Source: Chryseobacterium sp. BGARF1 (GTDB lineage Bacteria; Bacteroidota; Bacteroidia; Flavobacteriales; Weeksellaceae). Taken from it: a stretch of 64,000 nucleotides of DNA. Position 1 is the first letter of the stretch. Every line of letters starts with the position of its first letter. The notes below the pieces were generated by a model that had not been told where the DNA came from, searched no databases, and saw nothing but the letters and a program-made list of their open reading frames with translations. The translations under genes and the position numbers were made by a program. Below are positions 43,672-53,381 of this stretch, one piece after another. Location: assembly GCF_001677955.1 (NCBI RefSeq), contig NZ_LELA01000001.1:1-64000 (forward strand). Reading direction: 5' to 3'.

Positions 43672-44937
43672 CTAAACTTTTACTCTAATTTTACCTGTTA
43701 ACAACTGTTGCATCAAGCCTTGTTTGAGTTCTTGGTAGTGGGTTTTCTTTTCTAATAATATTTCTAGTTTTTCATCCAATGTACTTAACAAATCGGAAAT
43801 CTGCAATTGTTCCTCAATTTTTGGTAAAGGAATCATTAGTTTCCGAAAAGTCATTAAATTTAGATGTCCAACTATTCCGCCAACTCTAGCTCCTATCATT
43901 CTCTTCTGAACATTAGTATCTTGAAGAATTTGGAGAAGAAATTTATTTAATAGTAAATCCACTTTCGGTTGAATCGTAATTATACTTTCATATGTACTAA
44001 ATTCAGTGTCAACATCAACTATTGCACATGTTCCTAAAGTTCCAGATTTACTAACTAGAACATCTCCTTTTTTGGTTAATCGATTTACAGTTAGTTTTTT
44101 GTGTTGTTTTTCAGATATGTACTTTATATTTTCAAATGATAATCTTCCAGAATTGATATCTGTAGCTCTAACAAAAGGAAATCCACCACTCTCAACATAA
44201 TCTACTTTTGAAGTTAGTCCTAAAAAGATTTCATCACAAATTTCACTTAATTTCAACACCTCCCAATTCTCAGGAATCATCCCTAAAGGAGAATCTTTAA
44301 ACTTTGTATTTCCAATCCCTTTGGTTAACAAACGTTGCATCAAACCTTTTTTGAGTGCTTGGGTTTCGGTAATTTGTTGGTCTATAATCTCAATTTTATC
44401 ATCTACGGTGCTTAATATTTCTGCTATTTTTTGCTGTTCTGGAAGGGGAGGGAGTGGGATTTTCATTCTTTCTAAAGTTTTTGTTCCAACATTTTGTTGA
44501 CCTCCACCAGCTTGATTACTTGTGAAAAATGTTTTCCCTTTTTCAGAATTGATATAATAACACAAAAAATTACTCAATGGTTTTTGCTCATTAAGTCTTA
44601 TAATTAATGTTGTAAAAGATTGTGACCCTTCTAATTCCTTTGGTACTACAGCACTGACTCCAGGATATCCCGTTCTAACAGTGATAATATCATTTTCTCT
44701 TAATCTTTTTGATTTATTTAGTTCATCAAATTCGGGACTAATATATAAAACATCGTTTAATGCTATTTTTCCCTCTTTAATATTTTGATTTCTTAAAAGT
44801 ATAACTCCATTATCGCAATACGCATGTGTTGTAGATGTTGCTATTCCGACAGTGCATTTTGCAACATCTCTTAATTCAGTAAGTTGCCAGTCATCTGGGA
44901 TAAAACCCAATTCAGAATTTTTGTATCCTTCTATCAT
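43672..44937 (-). CDS. hsdS: Type I restriction specificity subunit (HsdS)
   Basis: A 421-residue protein with two target-recognition domains (~10-160 and ~215-375), each followed by a conserved helical spacer: LPEQQKIAEILSTVDDKIEI near 172-190, and LPKIEEQLQISDLLSTLDEKLEI near 375-395. Each spacer ends in a K-x-G-L-M-Q-x-L-L-T motif. The two half-sites define a bipartite recognition sequence. Its start overlaps the hsdM stop (ATGA), so translation is coupled. No inverted partial hsdS copies or recombinase were found, so phase variation is not evident. Confidence 0.93.
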   Translation of the reverse strand: MIEGYKNSELGFIPDDWQLTELRDVAKCTVGIATSTTHAYCDNGVILLRNQNIKEGKIALNDVLYISPEFDELNKSKRLRENDIITVRTGYPGVSAVVPKELEGSQSFTTLIIRLNEQKPLSNFLCYYINSEKGKTFFTSNQAGGGQQNVGTKTLERMKIPLPPLPEQQKIAEILSTVDDKIEIIDQQITETQALKKGLMQRLLTKGIGNTKFKDSPLGMIPENWEVLKLSEICDEIFLGLTSKVDYVESGGFPFVRATDINSGRLSFENIKYISEKQHKKLTVNRLTKKGDVLVSKSGTLGTCAIVDVDTEFSTYESIITIQPKVDLLLNKFLLQILQDTNVQKRMIGARVGGIVGHLNLMTFRKLMIPLPKIEEQLQISDLLSTLDEKLEILLEKKTHYQELKQGLMQQLLTGKIRVKV

Positions 44938-46496
44938 ATCCCCAATTCCTTTAAAAATCCAGCCAATTTCGCATCAATTTCCATTTCACGTTTTTCTAAA
45001 TCAGAAAGCTTGATATGCACCGCTTTAATATTTACTTCAATTTCATCTTCACTTGTATCAATAAAACGAGAAATGTTCAGATTATAATCGTTTTCGGCTA
45101 ATTCAGAAATAGGTACAATACGCATATATTTTTCTACATCGGTCGCCTCATCGTATGCTTTTACTATTTTAGAAATATGGGTTAGCTCTAATTCATTTTG
45201 GTTTTTTCCTTCTTTGTAATCACCGCTGGCATCAATAATGGTTACTTTTCCTTTTTGGGCTTCGGTTTTATTTTTATTAATAATCCAAATCGAGGCAGGT
45301 ATTCCTGTATTGTAAAACAATGCACTTGGTAACCCTACAATTCCTTCTACCAAGTCAGCTTCTAGTAATGCTTTACGAATAGCTCCTTCGGTTCCGCTTC
45401 TAAATAAAGTACCGTGTGGTAAGACAACACCCGCTTTTCCGTCTTGTTTTAAAACCGCCACCATGTGTTGTAAAAAAGCCAAATCAGCATAGCCTCTTGG
45501 TGGTATTCCAAATTGAAAACGTCCATACGGGTCGGTGACCACTTTGGTATAATTTGGAGTTACTTTTTTCTCTTTACCGTCCTTATCCAGTTTTACTTCA
45601 ATCGAGTTTTCAGCAGGGGTCCACCATCCATCCATCGAGAACGGAGGATTAGCAATAACACGGTCAAATAAATCCAACTCGTTATTTTCGTTCTTGTGTT
45701 GCGGCGTGATTAAAGTATCTCCTTTTCTAATATCGGCATCCATAAAGTTATGGAGCAACATATTCAATTTACCAATTGCCCATGTACCCAAGTTCTTCTC
45801 TTGCCCATACAAAGATACGTTGATATTGTTCAATACTTTTCCGTTGGGTTGTTCGGCAATATAACGAGCCGATTCAATCAACATACCACCTGAACCACAA
45901 GTGGGGTCGTAAATTTTTTGTCTGGGTTCTGGTTTAATGAGTTGTACAATCAATTGCACCACACCACGAGGTGTATAGAATTCACCTCCTTTTTTACCTG
46001 CATCATCGGCAAACATTTTAATCAAATACTCATAAGCATCTCCTAATAAATCATTAGATTCTAGGTGAGAGTTTCTTAAGGAGTGTTGATTAAAGTGTCT
46101 TAAAAGACGTTGCAATAGTTCATCAGATAGTTTTTCTTTATCACCAAATTTGGTGGCAGTCATTACACCTTCTAGAGAGGTATTTTCACGCTCAATCCCT
46201 GCAAAAGCTTTATCTAAAGCAATACCAATATTCTCCGTTTCTTTTTTGATGGTTTCCCAACGAGACTCTATGGGCATTTGAAAGTAAGTTTCATCTTCAG
46301 CTTCCTCACGAGAAACACCATCACGAGTCATGATGTTTTCAACCTCTTCTTCAAACACATCGTTGGAACGTTTTAAGAATAATAACCCAAAGATGTAATT
46401 TTTAAAATCTGAGGAATCAATACTTCCTCTCAATATATTTGCGGAATCCCAAAGCCAGCTTTCTAAAGTGCTTAGAGATAATTTATTATCAGCCAT
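44934..46496 (-). CDS. hsdM: Type I restriction DNA methyltransferase (HsdM)
   Basis: A 520-residue N6-adenine methyltransferase. The N-terminal helical domain is followed by the catalytic domain with YTPRGVVQLIVQLI, the SAM-binding DPTCGSGGML, and the catalytic NPPF (NPPFSMDGW). HsdM with HsdS methylates the target and protects host DNA, and forms the restriction complex with HsdR. It is the first gene of the operon, and the order M-S-R is standard. Nothing looks broken. Confidence 0.95.
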   Translation of the reverse strand: MADNKLSLSTLESWLWDSANILRGSIDSSDFKNYIFGLLFLKRSNDVFEEEVENIMTRDGVSREEAEDETYFQMPIESRWETIKKETENIGIALDKAFAGIERENTSLEGVMTATKFGDKEKLSDELLQRLLRHFNQHSLRNSHLESNDLLGDAYEYLIKMFADDAGKKGGEFYTPRGVVQLIVQLIKPEPRQKIYDPTCGSGGMLIESARYIAEQPNGKVLNNINVSLYGQEKNLGTWAIGKLNMLLHNFMDADIRKGDTLITPQHKNENNELDLFDRVIANPPFSMDGWWTPAENSIEVKLDKDGKEKKVTPNYTKVVTDPYGRFQFGIPPRGYADLAFLQHMVAVLKQDGKAGVVLPHGTLFRSGTEGAIRKALLEADLVEGIVGLPSALFYNTGIPASIWIINKNKTEAQKGKVTIIDASGDYKEGKNQNELELTHISKIVKAYDEATDVEKYMRIVPISELAENDYNLNISRFIDTSEDEIEVNIKAVHIKLSDLEKREMEIDAKLAGFLKELGI

Positions 46497-46847
46497 TACG
46501 GTATTTATTCTTTTTTTGGAGCGTAAATATAGTGTAAAAACGGAGGATTTTAGGATGGTTTTCTATAAATTATTAAGTAAAAAGTAATGAATATTGATAT
46601 CACATAACTTGAGCAATATTCACCAATATTATTCAAAACTATTTAGCATTTAAAGATTAGTTTTGATTCCCATTGAAGATTTTGTTTTCATAATTTTTTG
46701 TAAAAAGACTGTCAAACTTGTTCGCTTTAGTTTTTATAAATCAATTACCAAATATTTGTCGATGAAATAAGGGTTTTGTTGCAGATTCAAATTAAAAATA
46801 TTCAAATTTATTGGCTTATTTTTTGAATCTTCAAATAAAATTAAATC
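46497..46847. other. Intergenic region between hsdM and DUF421 genes
   Basis: About 350 bases between divergent genes; it must hold both promoters. AT-rich with short A/T-only inverted repeats. No small gene, riboswitch or other family could be recognised. Confidence 0.5.
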
Positions 46848-47555
46848 ATGCTTTTAACCACATTTTTAAACTTTAGCTGGAAAGAATTATTCTTGGGAAC
46901 CGAAGATTGGGGATTTCTTCTGGAAATTGTACTTCGTACCGTTATCATGTTTCTTACCATTATTATAAGTCTTCGGGTTTTAGGAAAAAGAGGAGTAAAG
47001 CAACTGTCAATTTTTGAATTAGTGGTCATCATCGGTTTAGGATCTGCAGCCGGAGACCCTATGTTTTATAAAGAAGTGGGAATTGTTTCGTCGATGCTTG
47101 TTTTTGTAGTCATTATTATTTTATATTCTTCTATTACTGCATTGATTGGAAGATTCAAAAAAATAGAAAACTTATTTGAAGGAAAAGCAATTTGTCTTAT
47201 TGAACACGGAGCTTTTGCGATTGAAAATTTTAAGAAAGAAAACTTAGGAAGCGATGAGTTTTTTGCCGAATTAAGGGTGAAAGGTATTTCTCACTTAGGT
47301 CAGATTGAGTTTGCTATTGAGGAAGTTTCTGGTGAAATAAGCGTTTTCTTTAATGAAGATGAAAAAGTAAAATACGGTCTTCCGATTATGCTGAATTCTT
47401 TAGATAATCCTATTCAGAATATTTCGATTCCAGGGCATTATTCTTGTACATTTTGCGGTTTTACAGAGAAAAAAGAAGAAGGAAACGCGGGAAGCTGTAA
47501 AAATTGTGGTAAAAAAAATTGGGTAGAAGCCAGCAACAAAATTAGAGTGATATAA
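46848..47555 (+). CDS. DUF421/YetF membrane protein with C-terminal zinc ribbon
   Basis: A 235-residue protein. Three membrane helices lie in the first ~100 residues, then a cytoplasmic DUF421 domain (LFEGKAICLIEHGAFAIENF, ELRVKGISHLGQIEFAIEE). The end carries Cys200-x-x-Cys203 and Cys217-x-x-Cys220 (CTFCG, CKNCG), a likely zinc ribbon or rubredoxin-like knuckle. DUF421 proteins occur widely but have no settled function; some affect spore or membrane properties. The metal site is an added part that most DUF421 proteins I know do not show. Confidence 0.82.
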   Translation: MLLTTFLNFSWKELFLGTEDWGFLLEIVLRTVIMFLTIIISLRVLGKRGVKQLSIFELVVIIGLGSAAGDPMFYKEVGIVSSMLVFVVIIILYSSITALIGRFKKIENLFEGKAICLIEHGAFAIENFKKENLGSDEFFAELRVKGISHLGQIEFAIEEVSGEISVFFNEDEKVKYGLPIMLNSLDNPIQNISIPGHYSCTFCGFTEKKEEGNAGSCKNCGKKNWVEASNKIRVI

Positions 47556-47617
47556 AAAATCCCCAACATAAGTCAGGGATAATAATATAAAAAATATGAA
47601 GTTTAATTGCTTCGTTT

Positions 47618-48037
47618 TTAAATGGCTGCTTTCTGAAAAGAGTTTTTAAGAAAAACTGTCGTTTCTTTTCCAAATAGACAAGAGAAAATATTTTGAAATT
47701 CGTGAATGTATTTACATTTAATCGTATTCCCATAAATTTTTAAACCTTCAAAAATCTTTTTTGAGTTTAAATCGATATCATATTTAATGAAAGATTCTGG
47801 TCTTTCGTAACGAATAATTTGTTGGTCTGAAGCGTAGGTTTTCAAAAAACCAAATTTCTCTAGCCAGTCTTCTGTAATCTGAATTGGGCTTATTTTTTCT
47901 GCCGGTACAGAAATAGCATGACTTTCATTTTCAATCTTAACAAAATAATCCTTTTCATTCTGGAAAATCTCTGTTATCGTAAAAATCTCTGTTTTGTATT
48001 CAACAAGATTTTTAATTTTTAAATCTGTAACTTTCAT
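47618..48037 (-). CDS. Bacteroidetes conserved hypothetical (LTEEWL/HQLQNL family)
   Basis: A 139-residue cytoplasmic protein. It contains ISPIQITEDWLEKFGF and CKYIHEFQNIFSCLFGKE, which correspond to the PIPLTEEWLLKFGF and YVHQLQNLYFALTGEE blocks that I recall from short, widespread Bacteroidetes proteins of unknown function, often found in mobile or phage-related regions. The ATG at 48037 (MKVTDLKIKNLVEY) is chosen over 48097. It is single and lies just before the carotenoid/photolyase operon. Function unknown. Confidence 0.65.
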   Translation of the reverse strand: MKVTDLKIKNLVEYKTEIFTITEIFQNEKDYFVKIENESHAISVPAEKISPIQITEDWLEKFGFLKTYASDQQIIRYERPESFIKYDIDLNSKKIFEGLKIYGNTIKCKYIHEFQNIFSCLFGKETTVFLKNSFQKAAI

Positions 48038-48158
48038 ATTATTAGGCGGTGTGATATTTATTATGTTAAATGAGTAGTTGCAAATACTATGCCTCACATC
48101 ATTTATGTGGTACCTAATTGATATGAATTTTTCGAGTTTTTATTTTTAAAAATAAAGA

Positions 48159-49448
48159 TTATTCTTTTACCGCTTTTTTATAAACCTCCAAAGCTCTGTT
48201 TCTTGCAAAAGAATGTTCAACGATAGGTGTTTTCACAGCATGTTTTTCAGGATTCCACTGAGTAATATATTTTAAATCTTTATCAAATTTTTTAGTTTGT
48301 TCGCTTGGATTAAAAATTCTGAAATATGGTGCAGCATCGCAACCACAACCTGCTGCCCATTGCCAATTTCCGTTGTTCGCCGAAAGTTCGTAATCTAAAA
48401 GTTTCTCAGCAAAATAAGCTTCGCCCCATCTCCAATCGATGAGTAAATGTTTGGTTAAAAAACTCGCAACAACCATTCTTACTCGATTGTGCATAAATCC
48501 GGTCTCATTGAGTTGTCGCATTCCTGCGTCTACAATAGGATAACCAGTTTTTCCTTCGCACCAGAGTTTAAATTCATCTTCATTATTTCGCCATTGAATA
48601 TTTTCGTATTTTTCTTTAAAGCATTTTGTGACAACTTTTGGAAAATGATACAGGATCTGCATAAAAAATTCTCTCCAGATTAACTCATTCAGCCAGGTTT
48701 CGTTATGTTCGGAAGCATATTTTACACATCGACGAACTGAAATTGTACCAAATCGTAAAGCAATTCCTAGTCTTGTTGTTTGGTCTAAAGCTGGGAAATC
48801 TCTGTTTCTGTCATAAGACTCTATAATTTTTTTATCTAAAACAGGTTCAACGAAAACCATATCCGTTTTTTCAAAACCAATTTCTTTCAAAGCATGAATG
48901 TCTTTAGTTTTAAATGAATAAAAATTTTTAAAGTTAGTTTGTGTTGAATGAATTTCTGTTTGATGAAATTTTTCTTTCCATTTTTTTGAAAATGGAGTAT
49001 AAACCGTGTAAGGCAAACCGTCGTTTTTTACAATTTCATTTTTTTCAAAGATGACCTGGTCTTTAAAGCCTTTAAATCCAACATTATTTTTTTTCAGAAA
49101 ATCATAGATTTCTTTGTCGCGATTTCTTGCTTGTGGTTCGTAATCACGGTTGCAGAAAACAGTTTCAACATCAAATTCGTTGATAATTTCTTTAAAAATT
49201 TCAAGTGGTTTTCCGTGATAAGTTTTAATTACTGATTGGTGGTTTTTTAATTCTTCATTAATTCCTTCTAAAGCCTGATGAATATAATCAACCCGTCGGT
49301 CATATTTATTTTCAAGCTGATCTAAAATTTCGATATCAAATATAAAAATTGGAAGTACTTTCTGGTCAGATTGTAATGCAGCATTGAGAGCAGTATTATC
49401 AGAAAGCCTCAAATCTCTGCGAAACCAGAATATATTAATTTTGCTCAT
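48159..49448 (-). CDS. phrB: Deoxyribodipyrimidine photolyase (CPD photolyase / cryptochrome)
   Basis: A 429-residue FAD flavoprotein that repairs UV-induced pyrimidine dimers with blue light. The N-terminal alpha/beta antenna domain starts INIFWFRRDLRLSDNTAL. The C-terminal FAD domain has WREFFMQIL, KLWCEGKTGYPIVDAGMRQL, HNRVRMVVASFL and NGNWQWAAGCGCDAAPYFRIFNP, all class I photolyase marks. It overlaps the lycopene cyclase gene by 14 bases and is the last gene of the carotenoid operon, linking DNA repair with pigment-based photoprotection. Confidence 0.93.
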   Translation of the reverse strand: MSKINIFWFRRDLRLSDNTALNAALQSDQKVLPIFIFDIEILDQLENKYDRRVDYIHQALEGINEELKNHQSVIKTYHGKPLEIFKEIINEFDVETVFCNRDYEPQARNRDKEIYDFLKKNNVGFKGFKDQVIFEKNEIVKNDGLPYTVYTPFSKKWKEKFHQTEIHSTQTNFKNFYSFKTKDIHALKEIGFEKTDMVFVEPVLDKKIIESYDRNRDFPALDQTTRLGIALRFGTISVRRCVKYASEHNETWLNELIWREFFMQILYHFPKVVTKCFKEKYENIQWRNNEDEFKLWCEGKTGYPIVDAGMRQLNETGFMHNRVRMVVASFLTKHLLIDWRWGEAYFAEKLLDYELSANNGNWQWAAGCGCDAAPYFRIFNPSEQTKKFDKDLKYITQWNPEKHAVKTPIVEHSFARNRALEVYKKAVKE

Positions 49449-50127
49449 CTTTTTTAAATTTATGAAAGAAGAAAAGATTCCACAGAATCATTTCGTAACC
49501 ATAGACCGTATCTTCAATAGGAATCGTTAAAATTCTGAAACCTATAAAATCTTTTGGGTTGTAATTAACAATGGGAGAATCGAGTCCGGTTCCGGTGAGA
49601 ATTCCATTAACGGCTAAAAATCCGGGCATTAAAACCAGATAAATAAAAGAAGCTTTACCAATCCATCTTACTTTTAAAACAAAATAGAGAATAATAAGAG
49701 TGATTGCTGTCGTTAAAAAAGTAACTAGAGAATAAATCTTTTCTTTAAATAGAATTGCCAAAATAAGACAAGCGATAATTGAAATAAGTACAAAAACCTT
49801 TTCAACAGAAGGTTTCCAGTCTAGTTTAAAGAATTTATCTAAACAGAAATAGGTAAATACACATGAAAATGGAATGCAGATAAAAAACAATAATTCCTCA
49901 ATCGGAAGTCCGAAAAGTCGTTTGCCAATTAAATATTTATCATTAAACCACCAAACTCCATTTGCGGTGAACCAAATATCCCATGCAATAAAAAATAGAG
50001 CAACAATAATTGAGGAAAGCAAAAAAGCTTTAAAATGTCTGTGAAATTTAATTTTCGGATGAAAAGAAAATATAAAACAGATAATTATTGTGAAAAAATT
50101 AATCGCTAAATACGTGTATTGCAACAT
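49435..50127 (-). CDS. crtY: Lycopene cyclase, CrtYcd type
   Basis: A 230-residue membrane protein with about seven hydrophobic helices. It is formed of two lycopene-cyclase domains joined end to end, each carrying the PxE(E/D) motif: PIEELLFF near residues 76-83 and PIEDTVYGY near 205-213. It closes the ends of lycopene to beta-ionone rings, giving beta-carotene. It is adjacent to crtZ with no gap and overlaps the photolyase start. The fusion of the CrtYc and CrtYd halves is usual in Flavobacteria. Confidence 0.88.
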   Translation of the reverse strand: MLQYTYLAINFFTIIICFIFSFHPKIKFHRHFKAFLLSSIIVALFFIAWDIWFTANGVWWFNDKYLIGKRLFGLPIEELLFFICIPFSCVFTYFCLDKFFKLDWKPSVEKVFVLISIIACLILAILFKEKIYSLVTFLTTAITLIILYFVLKVRWIGKASFIYLVLMPGFLAVNGILTGTGLDSPIVNYNPKDFIGFRILTIPIEDTVYGYEMILWNLFFFHKFKKDEQN

Positions 50128-50586
50128 TTACTGTTTATTTTTATTAAAATACATTTTAAAAAACTTCACAGGAACCCACAGAAAGCCAAAGCATTCGCCG
50201 TGCTCTTTTCCTGTATGCTTGTGATGCTGTTTGTGACCTCTTCGAATGGCCAGTAAATAAGGGTTTTTTGTATTCTTTAAAATCTTAAAACGCTGATGAA
50301 TAAAGATATCGTGTACAAAAAAATAAGCCATTCCATAGATCGTTATTCCAAGAGCGATATAGAAATAAATATTGAAATTATTAATCGTTCCATAGTACAT
50401 TAATGCAATTGTGGGAATAGCGAAAATGGCGAAGAAATAATCATTTCTTTCCATATGTCCTTCGTTGCTGTGATCGTGATGATCTCGGTGAAGCGTCCAC
50501 AAAAAACCATGCATAATGTATTTGTGAACTAACCAGGTAATTCCTTCCATCGTAAAAAATGTAGCTACAACAATTAAAAAATTCAT
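50128..50586 (-). CDS. crtZ: Beta-carotene hydroxylase (CrtZ)
   Basis: A 152-residue di-iron membrane hydroxylase. Its histidine clusters are complete: HKYIMHGFLWTLHRDHH (near 21-37), HDIFIHQR and HKQHHKHTGKEHGEC. It adds 3-hydroxyl groups to beta-carotene to form zeaxanthin, the yellow pigment of many Flavobacteria. It lies between the SRPBCC gene (2 bases) and lycopene cyclase (0 bases) in the operon. Full length. Confidence 0.92.
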   Translation of the reverse strand: MNFLIVVATFFTMEGITWLVHKYIMHGFLWTLHRDHHDHSNEGHMERNDYFFAIFAIPTIALMYYGTINNFNIYFYIALGITIYGMAYFFVHDIFIHQRFKILKNTKNPYLLAIRRGHKQHHKHTGKEHGECFGFLWVPVKFFKMYFNKNKQ

Positions 50587-50587
50587 G

Positions 50588-51049
50588 CTATTTTTTATTA
50601 AATGTTTCTTCTAAAATTTTAAATCGGTAATCGAAAATATGTTCCAATTTTTTCTTTACCATTACACTATGTGCAATTTCTCCTAAAAACCCGAAAGGTA
50701 ATTCGTAACTTACGGTATCCATCATCAAAACACCTTTATCGTTCAGAATAAATTCATGAAAATGATTCCATAGTTTAAATGGACCTTTCTTCTGAAAGTC
50801 TGTAAAACTTTTCTGAAAATTAACTTCCGTAATTTCTGTTTGCCAGTTTAGTTTAATTCCCAAAAGAGGCGAAACATAATAATCAATCAGCATTCCCTCA
50901 TAAATTTCAGCATCAGAAAGCTGAGTTCTCACCACAAAGTTCATGTCTTTCGGAGTAATTTCTGAAAGATTATTTGCCGAAGAGAAAAATTTCCAGGCAG
51001 TTTGTATATCGCAGTTAAGTTGTTGTTGACGCTGAAGTTGATGTACCAT
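50588..51049 (-). CDS. SRPBCC family protein in the carotenoid operon
   Basis: A 153-residue START/Bet v1-like single domain (QLNCDIQTAWKFFSSANNLSEITPKDMNFVV at the N-terminus, WNHFHEFILNDKGVLMMDTVSYELPFG in the middle). The fold makes a hydrophobic pocket for lipids or carotenoids. Its place between crtB and crtZ in a tight operon suggests it binds or delivers a carotenoid intermediate, or helps pigment location. No catalytic residue is evident. Some are annotated as cell-division inhibitors, a name I do not adopt. Confidence 0.82.
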   Translation of the reverse strand: MVHQLQRQQQLNCDIQTAWKFFSSANNLSEITPKDMNFVVRTQLSDAEIYEGMLIDYYVSPLLGIKLNWQTEITEVNFQKSFTDFQKKGPFKLWNHFHEFILNDKGVLMMDTVSYELPFGFLGEIAHSVMVKKKLEHIFDYRFKILEETFNKK

Positions 51050-51066
51050 TTTTTAGATTTATATTT

Positions 51067-51903
51067 TTAGAGAAAAGACATTTTGTATTGCACATAACTG
51101 CTCATCATCAAAGAAAATTTTCTACCGTTTGATATTCTGATTCTTTGATTGATAATATTATGAGCAGAGGTTTTTTTTATTTTTCTGAAAAGAGAAGTAT
51201 AATATCGATAAGCCAGATAAACCCCAAATCTTGAAGAATTCGGAAGTTTTTTGATGCCTTCTAAAGCTTCTTCAAATTCGGCATAAATTTCTTTTTCAAT
51301 TTGAGACTTTACCACATTATCAAAGTAAGAAATATCAACATTTGGAAAATAAGTGCGTCCCAAAATCTGATAATCATCTTTCATGTCACGAAGAAAATTT
51401 ACTTTCTGAAAAGCCGAACCCAATTTCATCGCAGAAGGTTTCAGTTGATTATATTTTTCTTTATTTCCGTCTACAAAAATATGAAGACACATTAAGCCGA
51501 CAACTTCTGCAGAACCGAGAATATATTCTTTATAAAGTTCAGAGTCATAATCGATTTTCTGTAAATCCATTTCCATACTGTTAAGAAACTGATTAATCAA
51601 CTTTACATCGATTTCGTATCGGTGAATCGTCTCCTGAAATGCCTGCAAAATTGGGTTTAAAGAAATTTTTTCTTCTAAAGCCTGATTGGTTTGCTCACGA
51701 AATCTAGCCAAAAGAGTAGTGCGATCAAAACCATGAAAGCTGTCGACAATTTCATCCGCCAATCTTACATATCCGTAGATGGCGTAAATAGAATTTCTTA
51801 TTTTCGGGGACAGTGCCAAAATTCCCAAAGAAAAACTCGTGCTGTATTGTTTTGTCGTCTGTTTACTAATTTTATAAGAAAGTTCATCGAAAAGTTTTTT
51901 CAT
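51067..51903 (-). CDS. crtB: Phytoene synthase (CrtB)
   Basis: A 278-residue squalene/phytoene synthase. It condenses two geranylgeranyl diphosphates to phytoene. The aspartate-rich motifs are RLADEIVDSF (DEIVD near 48-52) and FLRDMKDDYQ (second DxxxD), with YIYGYVRLADE and GRTYFP blocks present. Cytoplasmic or membrane-associated. It follows crtI by 9 bases and precedes the SRPBCC gene by 17. Full length. Confidence 0.93.
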   Translation of the reverse strand: MKKLFDELSYKISKQTTKQYSTSFSLGILALSPKIRNSIYAIYGYVRLADEIVDSFHGFDRTTLLARFREQTNQALEEKISLNPILQAFQETIHRYEIDVKLINQFLNSMEMDLQKIDYDSELYKEYILGSAEVVGLMCLHIFVDGNKEKYNQLKPSAMKLGSAFQKVNFLRDMKDDYQILGRTYFPNVDISYFDNVVKSQIEKEIYAEFEEALEGIKKLPNSSRFGVYLAYRYYTSLFRKIKKTSAHNIINQRIRISNGRKFSLMMSSYVQYKMSFL

Positions 51904-51912
51904 ATTCTTTGG

Positions 51913-53379
51913 TTATTTAGTTGCTTCGGTTGCGGCTATTTTTCCTGAAATAATTGAAGGAGGTACTCCCGGTCCGGGAACGGTGAGCTGACCTGTGTAA
52001 AAAAGATTTTTTACTTTTTTATTTCTCAGTGAAGGTTTCAAAACTGCGGTCTGATTCAGCGTGTTGGCTAAACCATAAGCATTTCCTTGATACGCATTGT
52101 AATCTTTTTTGAAATCATTGATGCAATAGCTCTTTTTATAGTCGATTTTTGATAAAAGATTTGATGATTTGGTATGTTTTTCAAGCCTCTCAATCATTTC
52201 GAGAAAATATTTTTCTCTGATTTCTTCGTTATCTTCAATTCCTATTGCGATTGGCAATAAAAGAAATACATTTTCGCAATTTTCAGGAGCTACATTTTTA
52301 TCTGTTTTTGACGGACAGCAAGCATAAAATAAAGGTTTTGTAGGCCATTTTTTATCTTCGTAAATTTCAGAAGTATGAAGTTCGAGATCGTTTTCAAAAA
52401 ATAAAGTATGATGTTTCAGATTCTGAATTTTTTCTTTAAATCCTAAATAATAAATAAGACATGATGGTGCGAAAACTTTTTTCTTCCAATAATCTTCATT
52501 GTAATTTTGATATTTTTTTTGAATTAAATTCTTTTCTGTATGATGATAATCCGAAGAAGCAATTATGCTATCAAACTCAATTTCTGAACCGTTGACAACA
52601 ATTGATTGCGCTTTACCATCTTTAATTTTAATTTCATAAACATTTGAATTTAAATGAAACTGAGCGCCTTGTTCTTTTGCAATTTCAGACATGGCTTCAA
52701 TGACTTTATAAAAACCTCCCATCGGATACCATGTTCCCAATTTATAACCGCCATAATTCATTAGGCTGTATAAGGCTGGAATATCTTTTGGTGCGGCTCC
52801 GAGAAAAATAACCGGAAATTCCATTAACATAATCAGTTTAGGATTTGAAAAATACTTTCTTACAAAACGATGAAAATTAGTTAATAAATCAAGTTTTAAA
52901 GCACTTTTTGCAATCTTTGGAGAAACAAATTCGAACCATGAATGACAAGGTTTGGTCACGAAATCTTTCATGCCGACTTCATATTTGTATTGAGCATCAT
53001 CCATGAATTCGTCAAGCTTTTTTGCTGCCCCTTTTTCTGTATTTTCAAAAAGATCACGCATTTCAGAATAATCTTTCGGAACAGCCATAATTCCGTCAGA
53101 AAAAACCATTTCAAATTGTGGGTTTAAAGAAACCAATTCGTAATAATCGGAAGTTTTTTTATTAAATGCACTGAAAAAATCTTCAATAATATCGGGCATC
53201 CAATACCAACTTGGTCCCATATCGAAAACATAACCATTATCGGTGGTAAATTGTCTGGCTCTTCCTCCCAAACTGCTGTTCTTTTCAAAAACGTGAACTT
53301 CATGACCTTCTTTTGCAACATAAGCTGCCGCTGATAGACCTGAAAATCCGGAACCGATAACTGCTATTTTTTTAATCAT
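51913..53379 (-). CDS. crtI: Phytoene desaturase (CrtI)
   Basis: A 488-residue FAD-dependent desaturase that converts phytoene to lycopene in several steps. The N-terminal dinucleotide motif is GSGFSGLSAAAYVAKEGHEV near residues 8-27, with ..GGRARQF following, and the C-terminal flavin block is FYTGQLTVPGPGVPPSIISG. GPSWYWMPDI is typical. It is the first biosynthetic gene in the operon, starting 2 bases after the MarR gene stop. No damage seen. Confidence 0.94.
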   Translation of the reverse strand: MIKKIAVIGSGFSGLSAAAYVAKEGHEVHVFEKNSSLGGRARQFTTDNGYVFDMGPSWYWMPDIIEDFFSAFNKKTSDYYELVSLNPQFEMVFSDGIMAVPKDYSEMRDLFENTEKGAAKKLDEFMDDAQYKYEVGMKDFVTKPCHSWFEFVSPKIAKSALKLDLLTNFHRFVRKYFSNPKLIMLMEFPVIFLGAAPKDIPALYSLMNYGGYKLGTWYPMGGFYKVIEAMSEIAKEQGAQFHLNSNVYEIKIKDGKAQSIVVNGSEIEFDSIIASSDYHHTEKNLIQKKYQNYNEDYWKKKVFAPSCLIYYLGFKEKIQNLKHHTLFFENDLELHTSEIYEDKKWPTKPLFYACCPSKTDKNVAPENCENVFLLLPIAIGIEDNEEIREKYFLEMIERLEKHTKSSNLLSKIDYKKSYCINDFKKDYNAYQGNAYGLANTLNQTAVLKPSLRNKKVKNLFYTGQLTVPGPGVPPSIISGKIAATEATK

Positions 53380-53381
53380 AA

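Noticed and set aside
43672..44937. hsdS considered as a phase-variable, invertible specificity locus
   Set aside because: There is one complete hsdS, no truncated inverted copy and no site-specific recombinase gene in the cluster.
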